Positions 22,972 to 34,664 are shown, numbered from the stretch's first letter. The stretch: 64,000 nucleotides of DNA from Triangularia verruculosa (GCA_033296885.1 MU863880.1:310001-374000); one strand, 5' to 3'. The notes: a model not told the origin generated them from the sequence alone. Made by a program: numbers and translations.

Positions 22972-23859
22972 CCGGAGGCGAGCAAGGCGCCTGCTATCAG
23001 GGCTTGATGTTCAGTTGGATTGGGTGGTATTTAGCAACGGGAATCGATCACACGCTCATTTCCTTTTCACACTACTTGTCTACCTTAGCTAGGCTTTTCA
23101 GGATAACAGAACCTTCATAAGACATTCGTTTTGGTATACTACCTCCTACTCTTGAATTTCAAGGATTAATCTTAGCATTGGTTTTAATTTCAGGTTCTAA
23201 GGCCATTTTGGTTTAGTACGACCGTCTTAGCCTACGTCATGGTGAGTAAGGTACATCACAAATCCTCTTGGGTCTTCAGTTTAGTGGGCCCCACCAGTGT
23301 TCAATTCTTGCCTGAACCAAAACTTTGCATCAAAAAGTTCACAAAACAAAAATGTCGTCCTGGCATCATTGGTAGAGGCTGGGCACCCTCATGGAAGGCA
23401 TCATTTCACGTTCGTGACCTTCCCTAATCTCACTTATTCGTCAGGCGCATCGAGAGTCGATGGAAAACTCGCAATGAAGCCGGACAAATAAGGGGGATTG
23501 AGGAGGGCAACGTGCGCTATATGATACCTTTGGCAAGAGGATCACAATTAATGTGGAAGTGACACACTAACCGGCTGACCATACTCTCCTAACCAGAGAC
23601 AATGGACTACTCGAACTGGCCACTTATAAAGGGACGGTTGCTGGGTTGTGGGGGTGTTGTTATGCGGAGCGTGGGTCAGATGAGAGTAGTGGATGCTCCT
23701 CGTTACCTCGACAACAACAACACGTACACGGGGCAGTGATGGATGTTGTCACGTTGTTGGGCCACAGGACATATAGCACAACAAGCAAGTGCTTCAGTTC
23801 TCCATTCACCTGACTATCTGTCCCCCAACCACATAATCATTAGAACAGGCATGCGAAGA
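22972..23859. other. Convergent intergenic region
   Basis: The 3' ends of the metzincin gene (+) and the membrane protein gene (-) face each other across 888 bp. I see no gene or RNA here. Confidence 0.6.
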
Positions 23860-26019
23860 TCAAGCACCCAAAACAACACCCCCAAAATCATCCTCCCAGA
23901 TCTGCCCTCCCTCCCCACTCCCCATCCACATATCCCCCATCCCAATACCCCTCCTCACCCCCCTCAACATCATCTCCGTACCCGCCATCACAACCTTCAC
24001 CAGCTCTAAACTCCCCTCACTCACCTCCCCCTGTTCCCCCTGTCCAACCTCATCCTTCCACACCCGCCCCAAGCAAACCGTCACCTCCCTCCTCAACTTC
24101 TGACTCTGCTGGTCCCCCTGACAAACCCACCCCGCCACCCCCTCCGCCGCCCTAGAAAGAAAATCATTATTAATCGCCGCAACAGCCATCGCCTCCTCAA
24201 ACGAATGCCTCTCCGTCCCCGTCACCCGAACAGGCCTAGCAATCCTCGCCGGTCCCCCCGGACATTTACACACATCAGCCGTACACGTACTTTTCGTCGG
24301 CGCGCCAGGGTACAGCGCGAAATCCACACACACCCTCCGCGTCTGGATCTCCAATTCCGGCTTCAACTCCCCTCGACACTTGGCCCGCCCCCGGGGGACA
24401 GCATTCACCTCTGTAGTGTAACACTCGATAGGGCCGATAATCCTACTCTCTTTGGTTATGTTCGCTCCCGGCTTAAGGCTCCAGTGCGTCGAGGTGAGTA
24501 TCTCATGAGCCGGCTGGTAACCAGATCTGACAGGGCGGTATGTTTTGAGCTCTGCCTGGAGAGACAGCGCCGGTGGTGGGCCAGTGTTGTACTCATACAC
24601 CCAGGGATAGGTAAACAGCGTGGTGATGTGACCATCGGAAGCAGTGGACTTGACCTCGTAGGCAGGGTGTGAGAGCACCCAATCAGTACAGCAAGTTAGG
24701 CAAGAGCAAGACGCCAAGCCTTGTCCCAGGGGACCGAGGAAGATGCGGATTGTTTCGGTTTTCCACCCTGAATCTGTGGCATGGAGACCGTTGGAGAGAG
24801 TGCGGAACGTCTCAGTTTCAAACATGAAGCCGAGGTTCCCCAAAGAAAGATCCAATTGGGCATCGTATTCTGTTCGTGGCCGAGACAACAGAGTAGCAAT
24901 TCTGTTTTGCTTGTCTTCCCCGGAACCTGACAACAAGCGGGACTTTTTGAGATGCGCCTGGACCTCGAGTTGGCAGTGTAACCACCTCGAGCTTCTGACC
25001 GGAACGCCCCTCGTGATCTTTGGCGCGATATTCTCCCTTCCTGATCGGTAGTACACCACCGTCCCGAGCGTCATGTGCTGAGATCGCGTGAGCATCTCTC
25101 CACATTTGGTTTTTGCTACCACCCCTGGGGAGCCGGAGCATGACATCCCCGCGAGTGCTGCCAACAATTTTACATCAGCCATAGTCGTCTCAATGGTCGC
25201 GCCGTAGATGTCCGAGGGGATCATGGTCGCCAGTCGCCACTCCCAGCGGATGTTGGCGTACCCCCACCAGGCAGCCTGGTAGTTGACAAGAAACTGGGAC
25301 CACGCGGCAGCTTCGAGTCCCGGTGAGCTCCCGTGGTTGGAAACTGCTGTATCTGACTTGTATCTGATGGCCCACTCCCATGCAAAGGTGAGTGGTTTGA
25401 GCATGTCTAGACAAATATCTCTAGACGTTTGTTGATTTCTTCTGTGTTTGACATCGTCATCCTCCATTTGATGACGCGAGCCGCAGCAGCCCGCGCCTGT
25501 ACACGCGCAACTGCATACCCAAGCCGGTGGGAAACAGAAGATGGTGGTGATAGAGGAGAGGGCAAGGCCGATCGGAGTCCATGCCACAGCAAAGATGCTG
25601 CGGAGGACTGTAGGTAAAATGCTGATTTCTTTATGGACTTTCGAGTCATCGGTTCCTGATACCACTCTCAGAACTCCATGATCGACATATCCATTTTGAC
25701 TTTTATCGTAGTTCTTCCCAGCTCTGAACCCGGCTTGTAGTGGGTATCTTTCCATGGTAACCACGGACTCACCGCGCAACGCCGGCATGGTGAGGACCGG
25801 CATTCGATATTGGGGGTTCCATGATAGTGACGATAGATGGAACCAAAAGCCCGCTGTAAGGTCAAAGACGCCCGTTACGCGCCTGCTACATCGACTGCTG
25901 ACCGAAACATATTGCGCCAGGGCAGCAAAGGTCTGGACGACAGCGAAGAGAAGGGCGGCAACGGCAGCTACCAGCGCTGCAATGCCTATTGTCGTCTCGT
26001 CAGCATTTTCTGAAGCCAT
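23860..26019 (-). CDS. Fungal membrane protein of unknown function
   Basis: One uninterrupted frame encodes 719 residues from ATG (MASENADETTIGIAAL). A strong hydrophobic helix spans about 11-38 (IAALVAAVAALLFAVVQTFA). A second hydrophobic/Cys-rich stretch lies at about 135-180 (IFAVAWTPIGLALSSITTIF, then CSCACTGAGCC). Later regions contain scattered Cys pairs (CSCLTCC, CTADVCKCPGG) and many Trp. The layout suggests an integral membrane protein with a large, possibly disulfide-bearing, domain. I recognise no family motif. It ends convergent with the metzincin gene and starts 277 bp from the end of the DUF3716 gene. Confidence 0.75.
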   Translation of the reverse strand: MASENADETTIGIAALVAAVAALLFAVVQTFAALAQYVSVSSRCSRRVTGVFDLTAGFWFHLSSLSWNPQYRMPVLTMPALRGESVVTMERYPLQAGFRAGKNYDKSQNGYVDHGVLRVVSGTDDSKVHKEISILPTVLRSIFAVAWTPIGLALSSITTIFCFPPAWVCSCACTGAGCCGSRHQMEDDDVKHRRNQQTSRDICLDMLKPLTFAWEWAIRYKSDTAVSNHGSSPGLEAAAWSQFLVNYQAAWWGYANIRWEWRLATMIPSDIYGATIETTMADVKLLAALAGMSCSGSPGVVAKTKCGEMLTRSQHMTLGTVVYYRSGRENIAPKITRGVPVRSSRWLHCQLEVQAHLKKSRLLSGSGEDKQNRIATLLSRPRTEYDAQLDLSLGNLGFMFETETFRTLSNGLHATDSGWKTETIRIFLGPLGQGLASCSCLTCCTDWVLSHPAYEVKSTASDGHITTLFTYPWVYEYNTGPPPALSLQAELKTYRPVRSGYQPAHEILTSTHWSLKPGANITKESRIIGPIECYTTEVNAVPRGRAKCRGELKPELEIQTRRVCVDFALYPGAPTKSTCTADVCKCPGGPARIARPVRVTGTERHSFEEAMAVAAINNDFLSRAAEGVAGWVCQGDQQSQKLRREVTVCLGRVWKDEVGQGEQGEVSEGSLELVKVVMAGTEMMLRGVRRGIGMGDMWMGSGEGGQIWEDDFGGVVLGA

Positions 26020-26296
26020 AGCGGCATACTATTGAAGAGTTTAAGCAGTTAGTGTACTCATGACTGAGGAATGTGGAGTGTCGAAATCCATCGGACTTCG
26101 TAGGGTGCGGGTGAGGCTGAGTGCAGCTAGGAAAGCAGCTGAAACGCGAACCAATCAATCAGAACGCGCAAGGCCCAAACCACGATAGATCACAACTGTG
26201 CCGTTAACCACACTATTTACTTTGTTATTACATGCTCGAATACCGAGTCGAAGAGATACTTGTACACCGCTCCTAAAGAAGAAAACCAATGCATGC

Positions 26297-27370
26297 CTAC
26301 TGAACAAATGCGCCCAAGTTACGAGACACCTGCATATCAACATCACTGGAAGAAATAGTTAGCACCTGATATCATACAGTTTGGGACAATACTCACTCTG
26401 AATCCCCATCCCCGCTTCCACTTCCCTCGCGCTCCGCTTCGCCATCGCCGCTGCCGGAAGACCCTTGCCCTTCCTCAGACAAAGTAAACTGAGCATCAGT
26501 TGTCTGTTGGCCTGCCATATGGCTCTGAACTGGATAACCGGCGTGCATGTTCGGTGCTGTGCCCATCAGCTGAGGGTGTATGTGATCGCCGCTCTGTCCA
26601 CCCGGCTGGCCATGTGGATGTTGCTGAGTTACCACCATCTGATTCTGAATCGTCTCCGTACTCGCAGCCTCGCCGTCCTCGGGGGCTGTCAGAGCTGGTT
26701 GGTCCTCTTTCGCCTTCCTCTTCCTGTTCGGCTTCGGTCCTTTGTACAGCGAACAGTTGGAGGTATTGTCGAACCACTTGCAATTGGAGCAACTGCCGTG
26801 GAAGAATTCTGGCAGCACTCGACACTCGAGGAATGGTCCCAACGAGTGCTTTGAACGGCGCTCAGCACACGTGGTGCATGATACTGGCGCGTCTTGACCC
26901 CGAGAGTGGATGAGAAGGCCGTTGACGTAACTGGGCCGCTGAGCAGCGATGTGGCGGGCCGTGATCCAACCTTGAACAAAGTGGATGTACTCATGGCTGG
27001 GCAAGCGGAAGATCTTTCGCTGATTCTCGTGCTTTAGAGCCGTCTCTGAGAGGGCGTCGCGGATGGCGATGGCAATGGCAACAATGGGATTCTTTGGGTT
27101 TGCGCAGGCCGCGTTCCAATTTTTCACCAGCGGATGGTCCTTGAATTCCGTCTCACGAGTTGACATATTGGGACGTCCTGGAGGACGGCCGCGGCGCCTC
27201 TTGGGGAAGGCGGCCGGAACTTCTGGTGTCGAGGCATCTGGGTTAGGGGTGCTGTTGGCTGTTGTACTGGCGGCTGCTTCTGATGCATCTTGGTTCCGGT
27301 CGTGGGTGGGCGTCTGTTGTTGTGAATGTATGTCTGGATTGACAGCGATCAATTGGCTATCGTGATCCAT
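26297..27370 (-). CDS. AT-hook and DUF3716-like Cys-rich protein
   Basis: Exon 1 (27370-26397) runs to a GTGAGT donor. A 51-bp intron with a GCTAAC branch leads to a short exon (26345-26297) coding SDDVDMQVSRNLGAFVQ, total 340 residues. Without splicing the frame stops three bases past the donor. An AT-hook core KRRRGRPPGRP lies near residues 57-67, suggesting minor-groove DNA binding. A fungal Cys cluster follows: CTTCAERRS, LECRVLPEFFHGSCSNCKW and NCSLY, arranged like DUF3716. The tail is Gln/His-rich, then acidic Gly-Ser. A nuclear regulator is inferred. It is transcribed divergently from the Syn8-like gene across about 400 bp. Confidence 0.8.
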
Positions 27371-27776
27371 CGTGGCTGTGACTTATACCGACAATCCTAC
27401 AAGAAAGAGCGTTGGTGCGATAGCACTGGTTGTGTTATTTTGTAGCGATTATTTTGTAGCCGAACAGTTGACAACCCAGAACCTGGCGGTTTGGAGATGT
27501 TGTCCCACATTCAACTGACGCACGGGCCACTGTTCAGGGCAGTAGATTGGTGGGGCGTCCTACGTAATGTGCCAAGCGGGCCAGACCATGCGGTTCAACA
27601 CAACCTGTCCCTGTCACTGGCCAACTGAAACACCCGCAACAACACCACACCCCAAGACACTGGCTTGCGCACCACCAACTATTGGTTGCCTGTCTTCTGT
27701 TTACTTTTTTGTTTCCTCGTTTCTTGCTTTCAGTTTGGTACTCGGCGCAGGCGCAGGATAACCACAACCCGACACA
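27371..27776. promoter_or_regulatory. Divergent promoter region, DUF3716/SYN8
   Basis: The 406 bp between two outward-facing starts must contain both promoters. A pyrimidine-rich stretch lies just upstream of the SNARE start. No specific binding site was recognised. Confidence 0.45.
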
Positions 27777-28667
27777 ATGTCCAACCCCAATGCCCTGCTC
27801 CTCCTCGCCGACCACATCAAGCTCTCCCTTCTCGAACGCCAGCGCGCAAAGAATCTAAACCTCCCAAATGACACTCAAGACGGCCACATTTCCCGCTCCC
27901 TGGACCAGTTCCGCGACGGGATAGAAGCACTCGAAAAGGAACAACAACGTCTACAAGAAGAAGGCGACGAAGCGTACGTCCCTCCCATCTCCCTCCACCC
28001 TCCCAACCCCCCACTAACCACCCCCAATAGTCAATCCTCCTCCCTCCTCACAACCCTCACCTCCCTCAAAAAGCAACAAACCGACCTCACCACCCAATTC
28101 CACGGCTTCCCCAACACCCCCTCCACCACCTCAACCCTCACCCACCCCAACGACCCCTCCCTCGCCGAAGACTTTGCCCACGCCCAATCCACCACCTCCT
28201 CCCACCCTTCCGCTCCTCAGAAAAAGAACGTCCGCTTCACCGACAACGACATCGACCTCGAAGCCCAACGCTCCTCCCTTTTCTCTTCCCACCCATACCG
28301 CGATGAAGTCGACGACGACGACTCCGCCGGCTACCGCAACGAAGCCGAATCCCTCTCCAACACCCAAATCCACGCCTACCACCGCCAAATCCTCGAGGAA
28401 CAAGACGCCCAGCTCGACGCCCTAGGCCTCAGCATCAGCCGGCAAAGGGAGCTGTCGATGCGGATCGGGGACGAACTTGACTCCCAAGTCTTGATGCTGG
28501 ATGAAAGCGAACGAGTGGCCGATCGACAGGCGAGCACGTTAAACAGGGCGAGGAGGCAGTTGGGGAGAGTGGCGAGGGGAGCGGCGGAGAGCGGGGAGGG
28601 GAGGCAGATGACGGCGATTGTGGTGCTGATTATTGTTTTGGTGTTGCTGATTGTTATATTGAAATAA
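27777..28667 (+). CDS. SYN8: Syn8-like Q-SNARE, tail-anchored
   Basis: The frame runs 27777-28667. A 57-bp segment (27974-28030) has a GTACGT donor, CTAAC branch and AATAG acceptor and is probably an intron. Removing it gives about 277 residues; retaining it gives 296, because it has no stop and is divisible by three. The N-terminus (NALLLLADHIKLSLLERQRA) fits Syn8-type proteins. A SNARE heptad region near the C-terminus starts at about ILEEQDAQLDALGLSISRQ and has a central Gln in LDSQVLMLDE. The C-terminus is a single membrane anchor (IVVLIIVLVLLIVILK). Family members act in fusion at endosome/vacuole membranes. Confidence 0.85.
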   Translation: MSNPNALLLLADHIKLSLLERQRAKNLNLPNDTQDGHISRSLDQFRDGIEALEKEQQRLQEEGDEAYVPPISLHPPNPPLTTPNSQSSSLLTTLTSLKKQQTDLTTQFHGFPNTPSTTSTLTHPNDPSLAEDFAHAQSTTSSHPSAPQKKNVRFTDNDIDLEAQRSSLFSSHPYRDEVDDDDSAGYRNEAESLSNTQIHAYHRQILEEQDAQLDALGLSISRQRELSMRIGDELDSQVLMLDESERVADRQASTLNRARRQLGRVARGAAESGEGRQMTAIVVLIIVLVLLIVILK

Positions 28668-29101
28668 CTGGGAGGCATGGAATAAGGCGCTTAACAGGGT
28701 GTTTTGGGAGTTTTGAGAGGTGTTTTGGCAATTCTCACGCACAGCAGCAGCTCGGTGGGCAGGGAATACAATTTTGTTTCTTTTTTTTTCCTTATATACA
28801 TATACATCCAGTCTCTTGTTTTTGCTCCTTTTCCTTCCTTGCACTTGAGTACTTTGTATTAGCGGAAATGCAATCATGGTTCATCTTGCCGTCAACTTTC
28901 GTCCTATCTTATCAATGTACCTCCCCAAACTATCTCTCACTCACATGCTTGAACCATGCAAGCCGCCATACTCCACCACCAGCACCCTTACCCGGCCTCC
29001 ACATCCAGCCCTCAAAACCCTCTCCACCATGGAAACCCGCACAATGATACTTACCTAAACCACCGCTCCAGTCATCACCACCACCATCCAATAAAGCAAA
29101 A
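28668..29101. other. Intergenic between SNARE gene and tRNA-Ile
   Basis: 434 bp, with a T-rich tract near 28775-28790 in the probable 3' region of the SNARE gene. No gene seen. Confidence 0.6.
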
Positions 29102-29204
29102 GCCCGATTAGCTCAGCTGGTTAGAGCGTCGTACTAATATTCGCTCCTTGCCGAGTAATATACAGTCCATGCGAAGGTCAACAGTTCAATCCTGTTATTG
29201 GGCA
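29102..29204 (+). tRNA. tRNA-Ile(AAT) with intron
   Basis: The acceptor GCCCGAT pairs with ATTGGGC and is followed by A. D-stem GCTC/GAGC. The anticodon stem TCGTA/TGCGA encloses CT-AAT-A..A, with an intron of about 29 nt after position 37. The T-arm AACAG-TTCAATC-CTGTT is canonical. A T6 tract 10-20 bp downstream could terminate Pol III. The intron boundaries are inferred from the standard position. Confidence 0.85.
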
Positions 29205-29717
29205 TTCATCATATTTTTTGCTCCCATCTATACATCTTCGTTTTTCTTTTTGGCTACGATATCAGTTATTCTCTCGGTTCAACGTCAATTTTTATCTTTA
29301 GTACTTATACCTCGCTTCCTCTCTTCTTCTGTTAATACTCGCTATCACAAAGATGATATCTACACACTCGATCCTCCTCACCTTCACAATATCTCCATGG
29401 ACCAAGAAAACCCCTTGCGAGAAGAAAAGAATGTTGGCAAGTCAAGAGCTCGTTGTTTATGTGCATTCTTTATCGGGACTATCTGTATCCCTCCTCATCT
29501 CTTCTTCTTTCTCCTTCCCCTTGATCTGCGTTTGTGTCTTCCTTTTTCCTCTTCTCTTCTGGCGGTGCGTCGTGACAATTGCAGCTCATCTTTCCATAGC
29601 AAAGCAAAGCCAATCTCGGGTCCTCAAGTCTCCTCCTTGACAGCAGGATCCGGGTCCAATTCCATGCCATGCAAAAGCCAAAAGTGCATTCCTCTCACCA
29701 TCTCCGCCAAATCCAAC
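29205..29717. other. Intergenic, 3' side of AMA1-like gene
   Basis: A pyrimidine-rich 513-bp region. A 339-codon plus-strand ORF that crosses it is the antisense shadow of the WD40 gene. No gene seen. Confidence 0.6.
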
Positions 29718-32493
29718 TCAACGGATGACATCCCCCTCCTTGTCAATCCCCTGGAGGCCCTCCAAGATGTCGCTGCCCCCCAGCATGCCGACGCCGCCTA
29801 TAGTGGCCACTTTGTCGTCCCGCCCCCACACTTCGTGAAACCGGACGCTATTATCGCTTGCCGCGACCATAATGCAGCCTTCCATCTTGTAGCGCCTCTT
29901 GGGATTCAGCTCGTCCAAGTAGCCCCTCTCGGTCCGCCTCTCTTCCTCAGGACCACAAGGATAGGGAATGGCATACAGCGCACGGTGCTCCCTGGGCCAT
30001 GGTACGGCCGCGACCTGGCGACAGTCCGGCCACGAGAATACTGCGATGCGGACCGGGTGCTCGGGCGACGCGTATCCAAACGTGGCGACGATTTCCCGCC
30101 GAGTGGTGGACCAGATCAAGCTGGTGACTTGAGCCGACACCGAGATGGTTGCCAGTGCCGAGCCTGATTTGGTATGAAAGAAATGTATACACTTGTCGTT
30201 GGACCCTCCGCCTGTTGCCACTAATCCATCCTGCCATGGGCAAAACGCAATGGCCTTGACAGCTGCAGCATGCCTCCACTTGTACTTCACTCCGTCCGAT
30301 TTGATGTATTTGATTTGCGTGTTAGGTAGTTCCCTTGACTCTGTCAAGTCGTCACTTGGATGGTCCACTTCGGGTATGTCAGACACAACAGTGACATCAA
30401 CTACCGACTCATCGTGAATAGCAGACTCATTGTCGGCATTGGCCATGTCGGCGCATAGCTCGCTGTAGTCAAAAAGACAACACAAGTTGTCGTTGGCTCC
30501 TGTAGCAAAGCAATCCCCCTTGGGGTTCCAAGCCAATCCGCAGATCTGTTGAGAATGGACTTGGATGTTCAGCAAGAGAGTCATTCCTCCAGTCCTACCC
30601 CACAGTTCCCTCTCGTCTGGGCTCGGCCATTCAACTGCGTATAGCAAGACTCGTCCTTCCTCAGTGCCGACAAGTAAATCTTCTTGAGCCAGAGGGGTCT
30701 GCTGGGAGAAGAGGCTGGTATTGGGAGAAAAGTTGCTCCTGGAAGGTCGGTCTCGATTAACACAAGGCCTCCAGCTCAGACACGAGACGGGCGATTCAAG
30801 TGGCAGTTCGAATCGAGGTCTCCGACCGGCACCATGCCTCGCGGCTCGTTCCGGCTTGTCCTTCAAAGACATGAGCGATAGCATACCAGTAGACCTTCCG
30901 ATAGCTAAAATGGCCGACTCCCCTTCGGTGCTGGAAAAGGCGACGCTGGTGATATGACTGGGCCCGTCGAGGTACTCGTACGGTGAAGGGTGCGCACCAG
31001 CGTTCAGCAGCTGCACACCGCCGTGCTCAGACCAACCGTACACCATATCACCCAGCCCGATAGCAAGGGTATTGTTGATGTAAGAGAATGCCAGGACTGA
31101 GCAGTAAAAGTCATCTCGTAAACTGGGGGCATCGAGGACCCTATTATCCGGTCAGCTATATTTCCGGTCAATACCGCCGGCTGGAGTCAACTCACTTGAA
31201 TGGTGCAAATGGTAGCTTTCGTTTCTTAGATGGTTTGCCAGATGCCGTGGCCGCGGCCGGTTGTTCCTTCACCCATTGGACCCCGTTCCATTTCGTAGGG
31301 CTGTGAGCATTGGGAGGATTGACGTCAATTTGTCGCGGAAGGCTGACTCTAAGTACCTTCTCGGCACGGTCTAAGCCGAGCGCCGCTGCGATGCGAGCAC
31401 CGTATTTCTCTCGTTGCTCGTTAAGCTGTGGCTGCAGCATTGAGAAGTTGGATTGGAAATGTCTGGCGTTCGTACTACTCGTGACCAGTTGACCTCGGCC
31501 ATTGTTAACAGCGGTACTTCCAGGACCCGCGCCTCCAACACTCCAAACTGCACCATAACTGATCTGCCTGTCGCTACTGTGGTTTCCATTCTGGTCGCGA
31601 AGTCCGAGAACAGTGGGAGCTAGGAAAAAGTGTCAGCGACCTGGTCACATCACGCGACTCAACTGGCTCAACCAACCAGGGACATATCCAGTGGGATCAT
31701 GGTGTGCGTCTTCTCCTCGATCACGGAGGTCGCCAAACATGGGAGCACTGGGCACACGGCGTTGGTGGCAAAATGCGTCCTCGGAAGCTCCCTTGTGCCG
31801 CAGAAGCTTCTCGGCTCGGGTCAGTTGGTTCGCTGGCTTCCTAGTCCTGTACCTCTCCGTCTGAGTTTCTCTCTCTCTGGGTCTGGCAGGGATGAAACGG
31901 TCTGGTAAGCGGGACCAGGAAGAGCTTGCGCTGTTTCCGGGCCTTCGCGGAAGAGCTGGGCTTGTGTCAAACGAGAGAGATGTGGACAATGCAGGCCTCG
32001 GGCGAGAATAGTTCACGGGCAAAGCGACGGTGTTTCGATGAAATCTGGCAGGCGGACGAGCAATGGTATCGGGTGAACTTCCGGCCTTGGAAGTCAGTTC
32101 TTCTTCGTCCTTGAGTTGGTCTTCGTCTTCTGAAGAGTTCCCATCGCAATTCATGCACAAGTTGGCGAAAGGACGCCCTTTCTTCTTCAGCTTCAGCGGC
32201 AGTGCAAGAATTTCAGGAGGAGTTTGAGGTTCCGAGGATTTTCCAAGGCTATCGTTACCCGAGCCGTATGATTCCAGAGAACTGTATCCCGAGTCTCGTG
32301 CGCCGGAGGGATAATTGGGGTTCTCTCTACTGGGGCTACATGATTCCAATGAATCGTACCCTGAATCTGGCGTGTTGGAAGGATGACTGGCGGACCGTTT
32401 ACGACGTGTTCTGTTGTTGTATGGCACCCCCCGGATCATGGTGTTATTTTCCTCTGAAGTGTAGCCACGGTTGGTGTTGCGTATGGCGCCCAT
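29718..32493 (-). CDS. AMA1: Cdc20/Cdh1-family APC/C activator, AMA1-like
   Basis: Three exons (32493-31677, 31619-31196, 31140-29718) give 887 residues, and both junctions restore the family frame (YVP-APTVLGLRD and APFK-VLDAPSLRDDFY). A long Ser-rich N-terminus precedes a C-box-like DRFIPARPRERE. A conserved SYGAVWSVGG and IDVNP-type linker follow. The WD40 propeller has blades such as ICGLAWNPKGDCFATGAND and VKAIAFCPWQDGLVATGGG. The protein ends in Ile-Arg, the IR tail that docks activators on the APC/C. Long insertions and the VLDAP linker favour AMA1, the meiosis-specific activator, over Cdc20 or Cdh1. It would direct cyclin and other ubiquitination in meiosis. It starts 741 bp from the divergent BET4. 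Confidence 0.87.
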
Positions 32494-33234
32494 AGCGAGG
32501 CTGCGGCACCAACACCGAAAGTATGGGAAGAGCGTATGAGAGAGAAGCGATGGGAGAAGATGCGAATGCTAATGAGACTTATTCACAAAATGATATTTGA
32601 AGACCTAGCGAGTGTAAGGACCCGCAAGAATGATGCAACTGAAGCGGCCGATGGAACGATACGGCGATGGTGATGCGGGTCCGGATGATCAGAAACCAGT
32701 TCGATCGGTGATGGGTGACAAGTCCATGCGCCAATCAGCGGACTGAATAATAGTACCCTGATTCCGATGCTGTAATGGCGTATTGATATTCGGGAATGAT
32801 GGTCTTAGGAATCGAGAAGAGATGCGGAGGCCAGCACCGAAGACGATAGGTCATCCAGACGATCCGAGACCTGTTGCCTGTGTGAAATGGGCAAGAGGGC
32901 ACCTTCCCCTCTCTTCTTCGATTACCTCTACATGACGGCACATATTCGTTAGAAAGGAAAGTGCGCAATTCAAATCCGCTATTTCGTTTCGATTTGGGAA
33001 TGTGCCCCTCCATGGTGTTGAAGGCAGGAGCAATTCAGGGGCTTCAGGGGAGCGCAGATTAGCTAAGCCCCCTATTCACTCTCAGCGCTTATCGATAAGG
33101 CCCCGCAGCACTGCTGACGAATGGTACACTCCGCTGTAACCTTCCTGAGCGCAAGCACCACCCGACGTCATTTGAACGACCAACCGAACGATTGATCCGA
33201 CACGACACCATCTCGACAGCCACAACATCAGATC
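32494..33234. promoter_or_regulatory. Divergent promoter region, AMA1/BET4
   Basis: 741 bp between outward-facing starts. No coding signal is seen; a small minus ORF (32735-33013) has no family match. Both promoters must lie here. Confidence 0.45.
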
Positions 33235-34639
33235 ATGGCCGATGTAAGCCCCTCTTTCCCTCCATTCCCCTTCGTCTACCCTCGTCCCAAATCGGCAGAC
33301 AATTAACTAAACAAGCCCAAAAGCAAGGCGGCTCCCAGCACGGCATAGCCCGCACCTCGCGCGTCCGCACCGAAGCCCAGAGGCAGCAAGACCTCGAGCG
33401 CATCCAAAAATACCGTGACCTCGAGTCCCAACTCCGCAAGCTCGTTTCGGCCTCGGACTACGCCCGCGACACGTTCGACCTCACCACCAAGCTCCTGAAG
33501 CTCAACCCCGAATACTACACAGTATGGAACGTCCGCAGGCGTACGCTAATTTCTGGCTTATTCTCAAGACGGTCGGATGGATCCTCATGCTGGAGGGGGT
33601 GCTCGAGTTCTTCTCGGTGCGACACTACAACAACGTGTTCCGCCGCGTCGTTGTCCTCCTCTTTGACAAGGACCCCGCCCAGCCAAGCCTCCCCGACAAC
33701 TGGGAGGAGTGGTACAACAGCTGACGAAGGGGTTGCACCAGATGAGGAGGCCCAGAAGAAGGATTTGGAGATCATCAAGTCGGAGCTGTATTTTACCATT
33801 CCGCTTCTTCTCGAGTCGCCAAAATGCTACTGGATCTGGTCTTATCGGCTGTGGATCCTCGACCAGTCCATCTTGCTTCTGCCAGTTGAGATCGCAAAGA
33901 AGATATGGCAGGAGGAGCTAGGTCTGGCAAGCAAGATGCTGACCAAAGACCGCCGAAACTTCCATGCGTGGGGTTACCGACGACACGTTGTCTCGCAGCT
34001 GGAGAGCAAGGAGCTAGGCGGAGAGTCGCTGGTTGAGAGCGAATTTGCGTACACCGATCGGATGATACGGGTTGACTTGAGTAACTTCTCTGCTTGGCAT
34101 AGCAGGAGTACGCTGATTCCAAGGCTATTGGACGAGAGGGGGGCCGGGGAGAGGGAGAGGAGGAACTTTTTGGATGCTGGTAAGTTTCTTTGGTCTAATA
34201 ACCAGGAGGAAGGTTGATACTGACATGAAATGCAGAATTGAACCAAATTCGCGAAGCTCTAAACGTCGGCCCAGAGGACCAATCACTGTGGTACTATCAT
34301 CAGTTCCTCGTGGACAATCTTGTCAGCCCAGTTGGGCGTCCCACAATCGTCCCCTCGTTGACAGTGGAGGAGAGAGTAACGTACCTTGCGACTGAGATCA
34401 CAGAGATCAAGGATCTGCTCGAGGATTACGAGGATGTGAAGCTGATCTATGAGGCGCTGCTGGAATACACGCTCGGGCTGTGTCAGCTAGAGAAGAGGAA
34501 ACCAGAAGAGGACGAGAGGCAGGACTTGATAGCGTGGGTGAAGAAGCTGAGGGAGCTTGATCCGATGAGGATGGGGAGGTGGATTGATTTGGAGAAAGGT
34601 TATGGGCTGACGGAGTTGCTTCCTGGCGGGAGCGGGTAA
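33235..34639 (+). CDS. BET4: Rab geranylgeranyltransferase alpha subunit
   Basis: Three exons (33235-33243, 33324-34179, 34236-34639) give 422 residues. The first exon is only ATG GCC GAT; after an 80-bp intron the frame reads QGGSQHGIARTSRVRTEAQ, which fits the family start. PPTA repeats are visible: YYTVWNVRR, YWIWSYRLWILD, NFHAWGYRRHVV, NFSAWHSRSTLI and QSLWYYHQFLV. A Ser/Thr-rich insert of about 60 residues interrupts the helices after the first repeat. The frame is open through it, so I treat it as coding. The protein pairs with a beta subunit to attach geranylgeranyl groups to Rab GTPases. Its stop lies 25 bp from the stop of the convergent acid phosphatase. Confidence 0.88.
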
Positions 34640-34664
34640 TGTATACACGCCAATGTATTTGAAG

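Noticed and set aside
12455..23000. Possible secondary-metabolite or transferred island
   Set aside because: No backbone synthase or integrase, and introns are of normal fungal type. Adjacency of accessory genes alone is not enough.
29148..30167. 339-codon plus-strand ORF
   Set aside because: Antisense of the AMA1-like WD40 exon and part of tRNA-Ile; no family similarity.
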